Shown here: positions 22,501 to 33,500 of the stretch, one piece after another
How positions within the stretch are numbered: the stretch's first letter is position 1
How the letters are laid out: the number at the start of each line of letters is the position of its first letter
Origin: Asparagopsis taxiformis
Taxonomy: Eukaryota; Rhodophyta; Florideophyceae; Bonnemaisoniales; Bonnemaisoniaceae
Length of the DNA: 64,000 nt
Direction: 5' to 3'
Assembly: GCA_030407315.1 (NCBI GenBank)
Contig: JALQPE010002294.1
Span: forward strand, 62,001-126,000
Translations under genes and position numbers: made by a program
The notes under the pieces: generated by a model
Database searches by the model: none
What the model was told of the DNA's origin: nothing
The model's input: only the letters and a program-made list of their open reading frames with translations

Positions 22501-23274
22501 TAGAAATTTTTTCAAGTATTCTCTCTGTTCCGGGCTGTATCGGCGAACCTTGGTTATTACAGCATTTGTCTTCGGCTTGATGGCAACTTTCATTGGGTCT
22601 ACTTTCGCTGGAGGGTCGTTTCCTAAGCGAATTCGGAAAACGTCTCGATAGTCATCGAGTATACTTCGCATTCGTGAGATACCTTTTGTGGTCATTTCGT
22701 TCGATTCTGATTTCTCAATCATAGTATCAAACGCGCTTCTCACATCTTCTTCCTTGTCTCTTCCAATCTCTAGAAAGATTGAGTCGTCTTCGAAATTGTC
22801 TTCCATCTCCCCATGATCTATATGATAGACTCCATTCTCAGATAGTAGTCGTGCAATGCTGCCGTTTGGAAAGACTTTCCTAGGCACCAATTGTTCTGCA
22901 TCTACTTGTCCGCCAAATTTGTCACATGCAGCGGCCAGTATTAGATGGGCATCAAGTCCCAATGCTTTGAGTAGATCCCGGCCAATTAGAGGGTCACTTG
23001 CACTACGAGTTGCAACGTACCATGGTACGTTCCTGATGGTAAGTGAAGAGGCGTGTCTGACATTCATTCGGATGTCTAGTACGGCTCTGCGGTCGCATTC
23101 GACAAATACCTTTCTTCCGTCAACATCTTCACTAACGGCCATTTCAAACTTCATGTTTGAATGAAAACGATCCACTTGCATATGTGCTCCATTCTCTAAT
23201 AGCTTAGTGAATAGGTCAGGAGGCATTAGGTTTATACAACTCCCGATGTCAGCACATGCCAACCTTTTTCTCAT
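19597..23274 (-). pseudogene. Gypsy Pol (protease, RT, RNase H, integrase, chromodomain), frameshifted
   Basis: Frame 23274-21664 has a protease-like ADIGSCINLM and a later GRDLLKALG. RT follows with FASLDFCSGYWQLPL and WQDDFIIHH in the catalytic position. Frame 21712-20180 has RNase H (YTDASDSHWAA, YTDHRNLLF) and integrase with an H-H-C-C zinc region, HFDYLYMG, SDQGSHFKN and NGAVERCC as the D-D-E triad. Frame 20238-19597 holds the integrase tail and a chromodomain (IRVEWEGLPDMCDNTWEPITNL). The breaks at about 21710 and 20240 are single frameshifts with frames overlapping. The chromodomain marks it as a chromovirus-type element that would target modified histones. Inactive as written. Confidence 0.85.
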
Positions 23275-23408
23275 CGTCGGCGAATACGGTTTCTATCATG
23301 TATTCATCCTCTTCCGGCGATTTCCTGATGTGTCGAGTCATTGGTTGTCTATTAGTGCTTGTATCCTTCCGTCTGCTTTCTCTCCATTCACGCATCATTC
23401 GTCCCTTG

Positions 23409-24423
23409 TCACTCTCTGGAGTGTTTTTTGCAATTCCTTAAATAGTGACGCATTGAGCATGAAGGGTTAATGCATTTGGGAAGTTCCTTGGTTGCAACGA
23501 TCGTTGTTTCGACTTCCGCGTGCCGTTTTAGTTCGTTCTCGGCTTGCACGATTATGTCTCGTGTCTGTGTTTTCTGGGTTGTTGTGTCTAGAGACACATT
23601 CTTGTCCTCGCTCTATAATTTCAGCTTGTTCTGCAACGTGGCGAAGAAATTCCTTCCATGACGTTTTTAGACTTGGAATATATTCGAAGTCATTCTGTAT
23701 CTGCAGTCGCAACGCTCTGGGGTGTAGGCGTTGTGCAAACAGTTTGGTTGCCATGGTGGTATTCTGTGTCTTGAAAGTACCGTATCCAATGTCTTCAAGT
23801 TTTCTAGTGAAATCCACTGCGAGCTGGTATACTCTTGGTCTCGCACCTCTGATGTTCATGTTCATTCTGACTGACATGACTGCTCTGTTGATGGCATTAG
23901 AGTCAACAGTTTTAGATAGTTGAGATACGGCCAGTGAATCGATACATTTCTTGATGTTGTCTTCTGTAATGTATCGTAGATCAACTCCCGGAGCAATAGA
24001 GTCGAAAAATCCAAACTCGTGCATCGATGACAACACAGTGGGGTCAACTGATACACGGTAAGAAGCAGCAGTTATTGAATGCCCTTCTTTCTTCTTTTGA
24101 GCTATAAGCATTTCATATCGATCACGTTCCCGTACGAATTTCACTGCATCACATGGATCGACTGTGTCCAATATGGGGTGAGATATTGTCTCAAACATGG
24201 GTGGTGGACACAATTTGCTTTGCCCTGAATGATTGGTTCCACCTTCTGGTACCGTGTTCTGCATGATCCTATCCATCCGCTCAAAGAATCTTCCTGGACT
24301 TTCTCCGGCCGGCTTGAAAGCAGATATATATCTGTAGACTGTCTCGGTGACATCCAGTCCAATCGTTGGGCGTTGATTGAATGAGGCAGTAATAATACCA
24401 GGTGAATGTAAACTGGTTATCAC
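23409..24423 (-). pseudogene. Gypsy Gag, capsid and zinc-knuckle in two frames
   Basis: The main frame (24423-23467, 318 residues) carries a capsid-like helical region (YELLIAQKK-type and LHPRALRLQIQNDF). Its first Met lies inside the 5' LTR; a later Met (near 24278) is the safer start. The overlapping frame 23597-23409 continues with CINPSCSMRHYLRNCKKH, a zinc-knuckle variant (C-x4-C-x3-H-x4-C). The two frames overlap by about 130 nt, so the knuckle is reached by a frameshift, either programmed or a lesion. It is followed after 135 nt by the protease frame. Confidence 0.7.
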
Positions 24424-24816
24424 CAGCAGGTTTAATGTGTGTACAAGTTATGGACTTGTATCTCGGCAAGTTATCACTTGCTTCAGTTTGCAAGAGCTAT
24501 TGCTCTCTCTCTGATGAAGTTGTTCTGATGATCGCTGATGATCGCTGATGATTGCTCATGCTCTCTCTTGCAACCTTCAGCATTCTCTATCTAATATACT
24601 ATTTTGTAATCTAGCTGTTCATCCTTGTCGTGTGTTACTCTGTGGTTCACAGTTAATGTGAGCCATTAATGTATGAACGTCCTAATTTGTTCAATTACTT
24701 AATTATTTCAACGTTCATGTTATTGAACGTTTCAGCTTGAAGATAATGTCAGCTTGATTTTCAGCTGAGCTGTACCAAGACATTTCCACAGTGCTTGAAG
24801 TGCTCGAATGTCTACA
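24333..24816 (-). repeat. 5' LTR of gypsy element
   Basis: It is 484 bp and matches the 3' LTR apart from one extra T in the CATTTCCACA stretch. Confidence 0.85.
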
Positions 24817-24820
24817 TAGC

Positions 24821-27800
24821 GCACTATATAAAACGCATCGCAGAGACAATGCATGCCACATCGAACCAGGAATCTGCACGCCAACCCTTACTCCCTCACC
24901 TCACCACCACCAAATTTCACTCTTGCTCCACTGTGAGTGCGAAACGATAAGAAATCGGCAATAGAGGGCGAAAGTTTGCTTTTCTAAAGTGGGAGATTGG
25001 TTGGTGGACAGCACTTGGAATATTTGTAGATATGCAGTACAGGTCGCAAATGCGATAGAACAACTCGGAAGTGGCAGGGCTGGTAGTCCTAGTACGTGTA
25101 GGGAGGAGACTTTACACCTCGACTACTAACATTCTGGAGGGGGGATAGCTGGTGGCACACAGCTCAGCCAGATCGCTGTTCGCTTGGACGCATTGCCATC
25201 CATGACAGGCTTGGATGTACTTGGTTGACTTGCAAAACGACCAGCTGATAGGAATCATGTGCACGTCCGATACACTGGATGCATACACATGGGTGTTGCT
25301 CCGTTCATACACGCCTAGTCAAAAGATGATCGCAGCAATCCAATCGCGTAAGGACATAAGGCACCTCAGAATTACTCTGCTGCGCGTTATTCGGCGCGCG
25401 ATTGGCGCAGCGCTCGAGGTGGATGTTTTGGGTGGGACGTGTAACACATTCTAACTGTGAATGAGGGTAATCGAGCGACACTGGTTATGATGAGCATAGA
25501 CAGGCGGCGTGAGGCTAGGGCGGCGTTGGTTGTGACACTGCGGTGTAGAGGTTGACAGGAAAAAACGGTGCAAGTTTAGAAATGGAGATGGAATATCTGT
25601 GAGAGTCAGGTAGCTGCGCTCTTTTCAACGCGTCCGTAAATTTGCTGGTGAAAAAGCTGGACTAGTCAGGCATGATGAGGGATATTCTGTCAATGGATGA
25701 CTGCAACTCGCGAGTTCACATTGGTTGGCGTGCATGGCGGTTGATACATTGCAGCCGCACGCGGATTGTTAGACTTGGTGGCAATTGCGAGTCTACGTTG
25801 TGTGACGTGCGATCTGCACATAGCGAGACAAAAAGAAGGCAACTGACGAGGCGCAGTCGCTGCTTTGGAGGATGATGCCACTGGTACTCATTGCAATCGC
25901 AATCGACCGGGCGTATGGGCTTTGTTGATCACCGCATAGTGAGACGGCTCCTATCTGCGTGTGGAAGACGGAGCGGGCGAGACATAAGAAGGGACGGCAG
26001 TGGACCGAACGAGCAATATGTGGTTGGCGGACGGATTTGAAAAACTTGATTTCAGATGTAGATGCGTGGCGCTTCAGTTCAATCCAAAGTACACTTGTCA
26101 ATTCATCATTCCATGAAACCGACTTTGATTCTCCAACTCGTCAAATTGTGTTTCGCCGACGTGAAGACACGTCCCGTCTCCTCACAGGCGGACAACAACT
26201 GCCAATCATAACACACAGAAACAATTAAAATAGGGCTCGAGCTCGAGCTCGAGCATGACAACGGCCTTATACTACTGTCAGACGTGCGACCGTCTCATTA
26301 TCATCAATGCCGATCCCACAAGTACATTGTAGCGACCGACGCACGCTCACAAACGTACAGAGAAAGTTTGAACCAATTGCAAACCATCGACACCCGTGCA
26401 TCTCGCTATCGATTATCTTCACAAGAACTGTGCCGTTTTCCTCCATTACTTCCCGCCTGGCTGCAGTAGACTGCGGCACGCACCTGCATTGTACTACTTT
26501 ATTTATATAAATTGCAAATATTCAATAATACCGATCTAATTTAGTGTAGTTGGCCTTATTAGGATCGAGACGACGCCGAGTGGTTTATTTATATAGGTGC
26601 AGTTCGCTTACAGTACGTGTCTACGTGATGGTACTTGACACGCCTGTATCAACGTTCTTCTCGTATCGAGTTGGACTTTCTAGCAAGCTTACGGATCCAT
26701 GGTTTGGTGCGTTTAAAGTCAGTCATGCGACACGTCGCTGGCTTATTTCCGACGATGTGCAACGTCTACGAAAGATCTAGTACAACTAGATAGCAGATAT
26801 GATGTCTGCTGGTGGTGGCAGGTGTGCAGACACCATTTCGTTGCTTGCTTCCAGCTTGCTGGCACAGGAGAACTGTTCGGCATGCATGGACTTCGTGAAG
26901 GAGCAACGATAACGAGTCTAATAGAGAGCTAACAACGCTGGAGTACATCATATGAATGTTGGAACACTTTCACACCCCCTGATTAATCTTATGAAACTCC
27001 CTCCGAGTACTTGTACCGTCAGATGATATTCATCATACTGCAGCAACTGCTTCCATAACATGGGCATAGATGAATTCACTACTCATCATGTCCGTTCATT
27101 TCCTGCTGCACGACTGACGTTCGTTTGTCCATTCACATATCTCATCTTTCCCTATCATACAAATACGTGTGAAACACCCATTTGCAATTTATTGGGATGT
27201 TTCGCCGAGAACCTAATCTACATTTATACCACATACTTTTTCGAACGACTACAGTATCTTCCGCTTCCTAGCTGCGTCCTGCCTTGAAATATCTTTTCGC
27301 CCACTCTTCGAACAATTGTCCGTCAAACGTCGAGCTCGTGATGTTCTTGCACTCCTGTACTATGTTCCTTACCGATCCGCGCGAAGATTCCAAACATGAC
27401 AATCGCTTTATTTCCTTATCGACCATGTATGAAAGTACAATCATCATTTTTCATAAAGCGGCATGTATCCACATCAATTTGGTAAGTGTGTGTGTGCATG
27501 CATGCATGCCTGTCATATGGGTATTGCATGCACCCTCAAGTTTGGCACAGACTCCGAACTAGTCGTTGAATATGAGAAATCTGCGTGACTTCTACATCTG
27601 GTCATCTGCTTTACTGAATAAAGAAACTGTATCGCTATCTTGAACATACTTTCCACTCATATTTCCTCTCTCCTGCCCTATTGTAACATCACTCAGTCAA
27701 GGTACATGTCTACGAATGACAATTTATTACCATTGGCAACCCGCCAACTTGTTGTTGGCCAACTATCGTCTTTTTATAAATAGACATCCAATTACGACTG

Positions 27801-27913
27801 TGGCAACAGATATATCTACCACTGCACTTTCCAACAGCACCCATCAGCCTTCTTCTGCCCCTGACATGGCACCCAACGAAAGGAAATCCCATTCCAAATC
27901 TCTCTATTACCAA
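24821..27913. other. Intergenic, no recognised gene
   Basis: About 3.1 kb without a recognisable coding region. A TATATAAAA box lies at 24825-24833 directly beside the gypsy insertion, with no credible gene after it. A short run of alternating CTCGAG/GAGCTC is at about 26236-26254. A GT run followed by GCAT repeats is near 27489-27508. Short open frames (60-100 codons) show no domain. Confidence 0.4.
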
Positions 27914-27921
27914 TATATAAA
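27914..27921 (+). promoter_or_regulatory. TATA box of the methyltransferase gene
   Basis: TATATAAA about 95 bp upstream of the ATG at 28016, with a pyrimidine-rich leader (TTCTCCCATTCACCCTCTCC) between. Confidence 0.45.
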
Positions 27922-28467
27922 CCCGACGTTTGGTGACAACCTTCTCCCATTCACCCTCTCCCCTATTCTCCACATCCAACCCTACTAGCTTCTCACGAAA
28001 TTGCACCGTCCCAAAATGTCCGACCCAAGTCCAGCCAGAATCAAACAAATCGCCATGGGGTTCATGGCTTCTCGCACGCTTCAAACTGCGGTTCAGTTTG
28101 ATCTCTTCACAACACTCAGTGGTATTGCTCTCACCGCCGAGGAAATCCAGAAAAAACTCGATCTTCATCCGCGAGCCGTCCCGGATTTTACAGATGCATT
28201 AGTCGCTCTCGGTTTTCTCACAAGAGCTGGGAACGGCCCCGACGCTCTTTACTCCAACACCCTAGAATCAGCAACTTTTCTAGATCGTAATAGTCCAAAG
28301 TATCGAGCTGCGATCATTGCTCTCTTCGGTCGTCGTACCTACGGTTTCTGGAATAATCTTCCGGAAGCTCTGCAAACTGGCAAGCAGCAAAACGAGAGTC
28401 AGAAATGGGACGACATGTTTCATGTTCTATACAAGTCTGGAAATGCCACAGAATCATTCGCGGAATC

Positions 28468-28649
28468 TGTCAGGATGCTAATACTAAACAAACGTCGCCA
28501 AGCGGCACCTCAGTCAACTATCAGGATGCTAATAACAGACAGCCTGTCCCAGAGACCGCCGCCGGTCACAGGACAGAAGATTATACTTAACCACTTAACC
28601 AAATGAATAAACTGAAGAAGGTACTCGCAAGAGACACAATCTTCTCACA
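28468..28649 (+). mobile_element. Solo LTR 1 (copia A-related) in the methyltransferase gene
   Basis: It is 182 bp, TGTCAGGATG...TTCTCACA, flanked by GAATC at 28463-28467 and 28650-28654. Its start resembles the copia A LTR (TGTCAGGATGCTAATAC and a second TATCAGGATGCTAATA unit about 55 bp in). GAATAAAC near the end could be a polyadenylation signal. Confidence 0.85.
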
Positions 28650-29004
28650 GAATCTATGGCGTCAATTAATGTATCGTCGCATGAAAAATTTGCTCGTATA
28701 TTTGATTTCAAACCGTACAAAACGCTTCTGGATCTTGGCGGAGCTAGTGCCACCCTGAGCTGTGAGGTCGCCAAAGCAAACGATCATATTACGTGTACGT
28801 CATTCGACCTTCCGCCGCTACTGGGCATAGCGAATGCCACGGTGGAGAAACACGGATTGCGTGATCGGGTGACGTGTGTAGCGGGTGATTATTTCAAGGA
28901 AGATATTCCCACCGCGGACATCATCGTGATGGGTATGGTGTTGCACAATAACAGTCTGGAGAGGAAGAAATATCTAATGAAAAAGGTGTATGACGCATTG
29001 CCGA

Positions 29005-29527
29005 TGTGGTAATTTGTGCAGCTATACCAAGATGGTTAGCTCACATCTGCTGTAATGTGCCACGTGCACACACACGTGGACACACAGAGATACACCCGAT
29101 GACGTAATACATTGCGTATGGCAGTTTATGTAACTGTCCAATGTATGTGGCACGAAAAGAAACGAGATCATATCTCGATACTTTTATTTATGAGAATGTG
29201 TTTCTACCAATGACGTGGACACATGTCAGATCTCTGTCTGCAAGATGCAGGCACGTTATGGAAGCAACCATCCATGCGTCGCCATGATGGCAACGTATGG
29301 AGCATAGAAAGACATTGCTACCGAACCGTGGCACAATAGATAGCCAGGTAGAAACAGTATAAATAGTGCGACTCGGTCGTGCGAGGGGTGGGAGGCAGAG
29401 GCAGAGGCAGAGCCGAAGCAGAAGAGAACCCAGAGAACCCCGGCCTTCGTGGCTATTGGATTGCCAACTCCCGTCATATCCCCTAATTGCATCGACTACT
29501 GCTTGCAAAGCTTACCGAATCTCCACA
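29005..29527 (+). mobile_element. Solo LTR 2 in the methyltransferase gene
   Basis: It is 523 bp, TGTGGTAATT...TCTCCACA, flanked by GCCGA at 29000-29004 and 29528-29532. Sequence is unlike the other LTRs in the window. TATAAATAG is seen near 29358. Orientation is not certain; plus is assumed from TG...CA. Confidence 0.8.
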
Positions 29528-29932
29528 GCCGAGTTGGGGAGCATTTGTGGCGATTGCCATGTTGATCGATGATGAACGAAGGGAGCGCGTACCGGCGTTG
29601 ATGATGTCGTTGAATATGTTGATCGAATTTGGCGACGCGGCCGACTACTCCGGGAAAGATTTTGAAGAATGGGCGAAGGAAATTGGGTTCCAGAAAGTAG
29701 AAATTGCTCCAGTAGACGACAACATATACACCGCTGTAGCTTACAAGTAGATCGTTGAAGCATTTAGACGGCGTCGTGGCAGCAGATCTGCTGGCTGCGC
29801 AGCGGCCCTCATGTATTATCATTGTTATTCTGTTTCAGTACGAGGCATCTGGAGTCGTTACAACAAGCAATCATGGCCCACAAAATGGGACATGTGCCTG
29901 CACACGTAGTCTGGCAACGTAGCGCAAGTATT

Positions 29933-30504
29933 TGTCGCGAGACTTAGAACGATCTTGACGTGTAATTTGTGTCTTAGGAAGTTGCTATGATAACTCAAGA
30001 ATCCACGTTAGAGTATCTTCCAGTAATCTTCCTTTCTTCGGTCTGCGTTATTTCAGGACAATCAATAATTGGCCGGAGTAATCGCCTGACTTCAGTGGCT
30101 CCCTTCTTGTTATTTCAGAGCGTTATACTCGGAGTAATCAACGATGGTAGACCTTCACACTATGCACCAATTACTGGGACGTTCCGTCCAGAGCAAGTGG
30201 GCGCAAGAATGGCTGTGTAACAAAGTACAATTGTTTTGGTTGTGTCTTGCTTTTGTATATCCTTGATACCTTCTCAACAATAGCTACATCTATCTGCTTA
30301 TATACTACTACGTTCTGTGCTGCGACAGACTCTCGTAAATACTCTCCTGTGATTATTACGCTTGTGATAAATAGTATTTCATGTCATACTCGATATCATG
30401 TTACGTGTCAGCAGGAAGTAAAGCATAGAGTCCGGATTGAAACTAAAAATCACATTTGTCAGTATTGCGTGTATCTACACATGTTAGTATTGCGTGTATC
30501 TACA
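29933..30504 (-). repeat. 3' LTR of copia family E
   Basis: It is 572 bp. In sense it starts TGTAGATACACGCAATAC, a unit repeated once about 25 bp later. It contains short open frames of 77 and 91 codons identical to those in the other LTR; these are not genes. Confidence 0.9.
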
Positions 30505-30538
30505 CACGAGCATTTTCTCTGATTGACAAATGTGTCTG

Positions 30539-33500
30539 TCATTCCATTTCTGCCCATCCTGTTGGAGTAAATTCAATTCTGTTCTCACGCAATAGAATCT
30601 TCAAAGGATTGTCGTCTTTGAGTATGTTAGACTTGGTGAGACCATCTGCAGGATTTTGTTGTCCCAGAATCCACCCAATTGTTCTTATTTCCTTGTTCAT
30701 ATGGGCTTGACGGATAGCTGCAATGTCGATTTTCAATCTCTTTTCAAGAGTCGCTGAGTTCTTAGCCACACAATTAAAAGTTGTACGCGAATCGACATAA
30801 GCATCCAATGGTATTTCCCGATTAAGTATCTCTTGTATCGTGTGTTTTGCAATATATGCTTCATCATAACCCTGCACCAGAGAGAGTACCTCTGCTGCCA
30901 TAACAGAACGCGTAACTCTTCGGCACTTCTTACTCCCATAATGAACGATGTTCGCAGATTTGTGCTTGTCCATCAATACGATTAGAAAACCAGTTTGTGA
31001 CAAGAGGTCATTATTTCCAAACGAAGAATCGGTGAACAAGACCAAATGAATGGATTCCAAGTCTTGTGGAATGAATCGTATTCCATCTTGGCTGGTATTA
31101 TTGCAATAACGTATTAGTTTCTTGAGCATATTCTCGGATTTAGAGGTCTCAGTTTCGAGACATGCGGACAGAAGTTGAGTAGGACTGGCCAAGTCTGGTC
31201 TGCATGTGGTAGCAATATACTGTATTTTGGCTCGAGCGCTTATTGATTCATCTTTTGAAGTAGGAACGGACATGGAAGTTAGTTTCTGAGCTTGGCTTAA
31301 TAAATAAGTTCCTTGTCTTTCGCGTGTTATTGTAGATCCGTTAAAATCACAACATTCTCCAAGTTTTAAGCACTTTCTCGGTTTCGTCTTAAACTTAGAC
31401 GATTCTCTTTCCTCTTCATCTAGGAATTTATCGTCACCGAGTCCAAAAGTATCATCCACTTGTAGAATGGTAAGATCAGGGGCTTTTGAATGTGAGGTCG
31501 TGTGCGTGCGGTAGAGGATACAGTTGTCCGCTTTGCACATATTCATGTCCAATCGTTGTATATGATGATCTCGATAAGTAATATACCAATGTAATCCCGA
31601 TTCAGGAATCCCATATAGAGGCTTAACTGCCAAGAGTACTTTGTCGGAAGGAATTTGCATCTCTGACGGTGGTTTTAAGTACACTTTCCGCAGAAGTCTG
31701 TCACGGCTCTGAATATAGGCCTGAGTTACATCTCGAGTATAAGGTTTTTGCTCGGGGAATAGGGCTGCCATGCATAGTGCCAGGCGTTGGCCGAATCTAG
31801 AAATAGTCGGTGCTTTTGTTGGTATGCACCTGCTCTCATGGTCACGATAGTTCTGTGCGACCAGTCGTGATTTTGCGGTGAATTTTCCATCGCTACGTTT
31901 CTTCATTGTGTCCACCCATCGCATTCCATATATTCGCTTTCCTCGTGGTACTGTGGATCTTGGTACAACTTTAAACACACCTTGTTGCAGTAAACCATCA
32001 ATTTCTTTCTGTCGTGACGCCGAGAAATCCTTCATCTCTACAACAAAACCAAGATCTCCTTTGAAATTTCCGCTTCGATACTCATCGTTCTCGTCCGTTG
32101 TGAAGCAATTTCTGTTGTCAGTGCATTGCAAAATTACATCATCCATGGAGTTGTCTGGTTTGACAACATGTGTGCGGAATATCTTCCTACCATTTGGAAG
32201 CTGTACAACCACTGTTTCTCCTTCGATTGACACAAATTTGAATGGTCCTTCCCACTTGTTCGTCTTTGCCCTATATACCCGAACTGGAGCTCCGTAGTGT
32301 AAGCGTTCTAATTTGTTGTTCTCCTTCCCGAACGGCCCTCGATACTTTTCTGCAAATTTTAATCTCCGGGTTGCTTGTTCTTTCTGAACGTCCTTCATAG
32401 CCTCGTCAATTGCTTTGGCACGTTCTATATGCTGTGGGGCGGGAGTATTTCTCGCAGGTTTTGGCAAAGCTCCGAACACGCACAATGTTGGACATAATCC
32501 CTCTGGTCCGACTGTGCTATTCACACAGTGAAGCGCCATCTGTAGTATGTCTTGCGGCTGATCTTTAGGAAGGGCCAATTTTAGCTTGAGAAATGCTCTG
32601 CGGAGTGGAGCATGATAGCGTTCGACATGTGTCATTGATGAAGGATTCTCAACTGGACTAGTAAGTAGTTGTATTCCAGAGACTTCGGCAGATCCTTTAA
32701 ACTCACGGGATATGAATTGGGATCCTTGATCAATTCGTAGATAGTCTGGAGGCCCCATATAAACATTAGACCATATTCGGATAAATGCATTCCATACATG
32801 CTCTGAAGATACATTCCTTAAGAATGTGGCAGCTGAAAAATGTGTGGCCTCATCAACAACATGTAGAATAGGTTTGTTGTCTATGTACATGATGTCAGCA
32901 GCGACAATACTGTTAAACCTGCCATCTTCACTACCAACAGTCAGTTTAAACCTTTTAGGTTTTGTGGCCAGCTCAGTACATACTCGACATCTCTCAGTCA
33001 AGGTTTGGATAGCATCGCGTACATCTGTATGACATTCATCCTTTCTTGCTCGTTTCAATAGATTATAAAGAGCACTCACAGAAGGATGACCGAACGCGCG
33101 ATGGAGCTTCTTCAATTCGTCATATGTAAACAGTGCAATGTCTGGCGTCCATTCATAGACTAGAAGATCATTCTTGACTGCTAAGGGTATAGCTGTTCCC
33201 TTGTAGAGCAGGCAATCGCGTTGGACACTCAAGTCTATCCCAGTATTCTTGAGATCTCGTCTACTCAATAGGGATTTGCAATCCTCACGCAAGATGTGAA
33301 ATACAATGTCACATGTTAAGCCAAATTCTGGAAATGGGATTGCGATGGATGTAGTACCAATAGTCTTGAGTTTGCTACCAAGACCATGTATATTTCTTCC
33401 ATCCGATTGAATGTCTGCAACAATTCCAAATTCCCGACAGTATGACCTGTACTGGTTAAGACTCATAATGCTTAGTCTGTTTGCACCAGTGTCAATTACT

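Larger units (their letters stand above)
19077..24816 (-). mobile_element. Ty3/gypsy retrotransposon with chromodomain
   Basis: Sense strand is minus. LTRs at 19077-19559 (483 bp) and 24333-24816 (484 bp) have TGTAGAC...GTCTACA ends and differ visibly by one T. TAGC at 19073-19076 and 24817-24820 is a 4-bp target duplication. Order is gag, protease, RT, RNase H, integrase, chromodomain, the order of Ty3/gypsy. Total 5.74 kb. A 14-nt palindrome CAGATATATATCTG (24321-24334) spans the inner edge of the 5' LTR, where a primer-binding site would be. Coding is split by at least three frameshifts although the LTRs are near identical. Confidence 0.9.
28016..29750 (+). pseudogene. SAM-dependent O-methyltransferase interrupted by two solo LTRs
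   Basis: Three exon-like blocks, 28016-28467, 28655-29004 and 29533-29750, form one gene. The N-terminal block is a winged-helix dimerisation domain (IKQIAMGFMASRTLQTAVQF, LTAEEIQKKLDLHPRAV). The middle block has the SAM-binding LLDLGGASATLS, FDLPPLLG, VAGDYFKEDI and MVLHNNSLERKKYL. The last block has GAFVAIAMLIDDERRERVPA and ends YTAVAYK. Omitting each LTR plus one copy of its 5-bp target duplication (187 and 528 nt) leaves 1020 nt in one frame, 339 codons plus stop, a normal length for acetylserotonin/caffeate-type O-methyltransferases. Substrate unknown; the enzyme would be cytosolic. There is no other lesion, so both insertions look recent. ATG at 28016 is favoured by the TATA box. Confidence 0.85.

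Noticed and set aside
26236..26254. Alternating CTCGAG/GAGCTC run as a regulatory array
   Set aside because: Only about three units, no nearby gene; simple-sequence origin is enough.
29987..30522. Open frames of 77 and 91 codons, repeated at 35391-35938
   Set aside because: They fall inside the two identical LTRs of copia E and have no domain.
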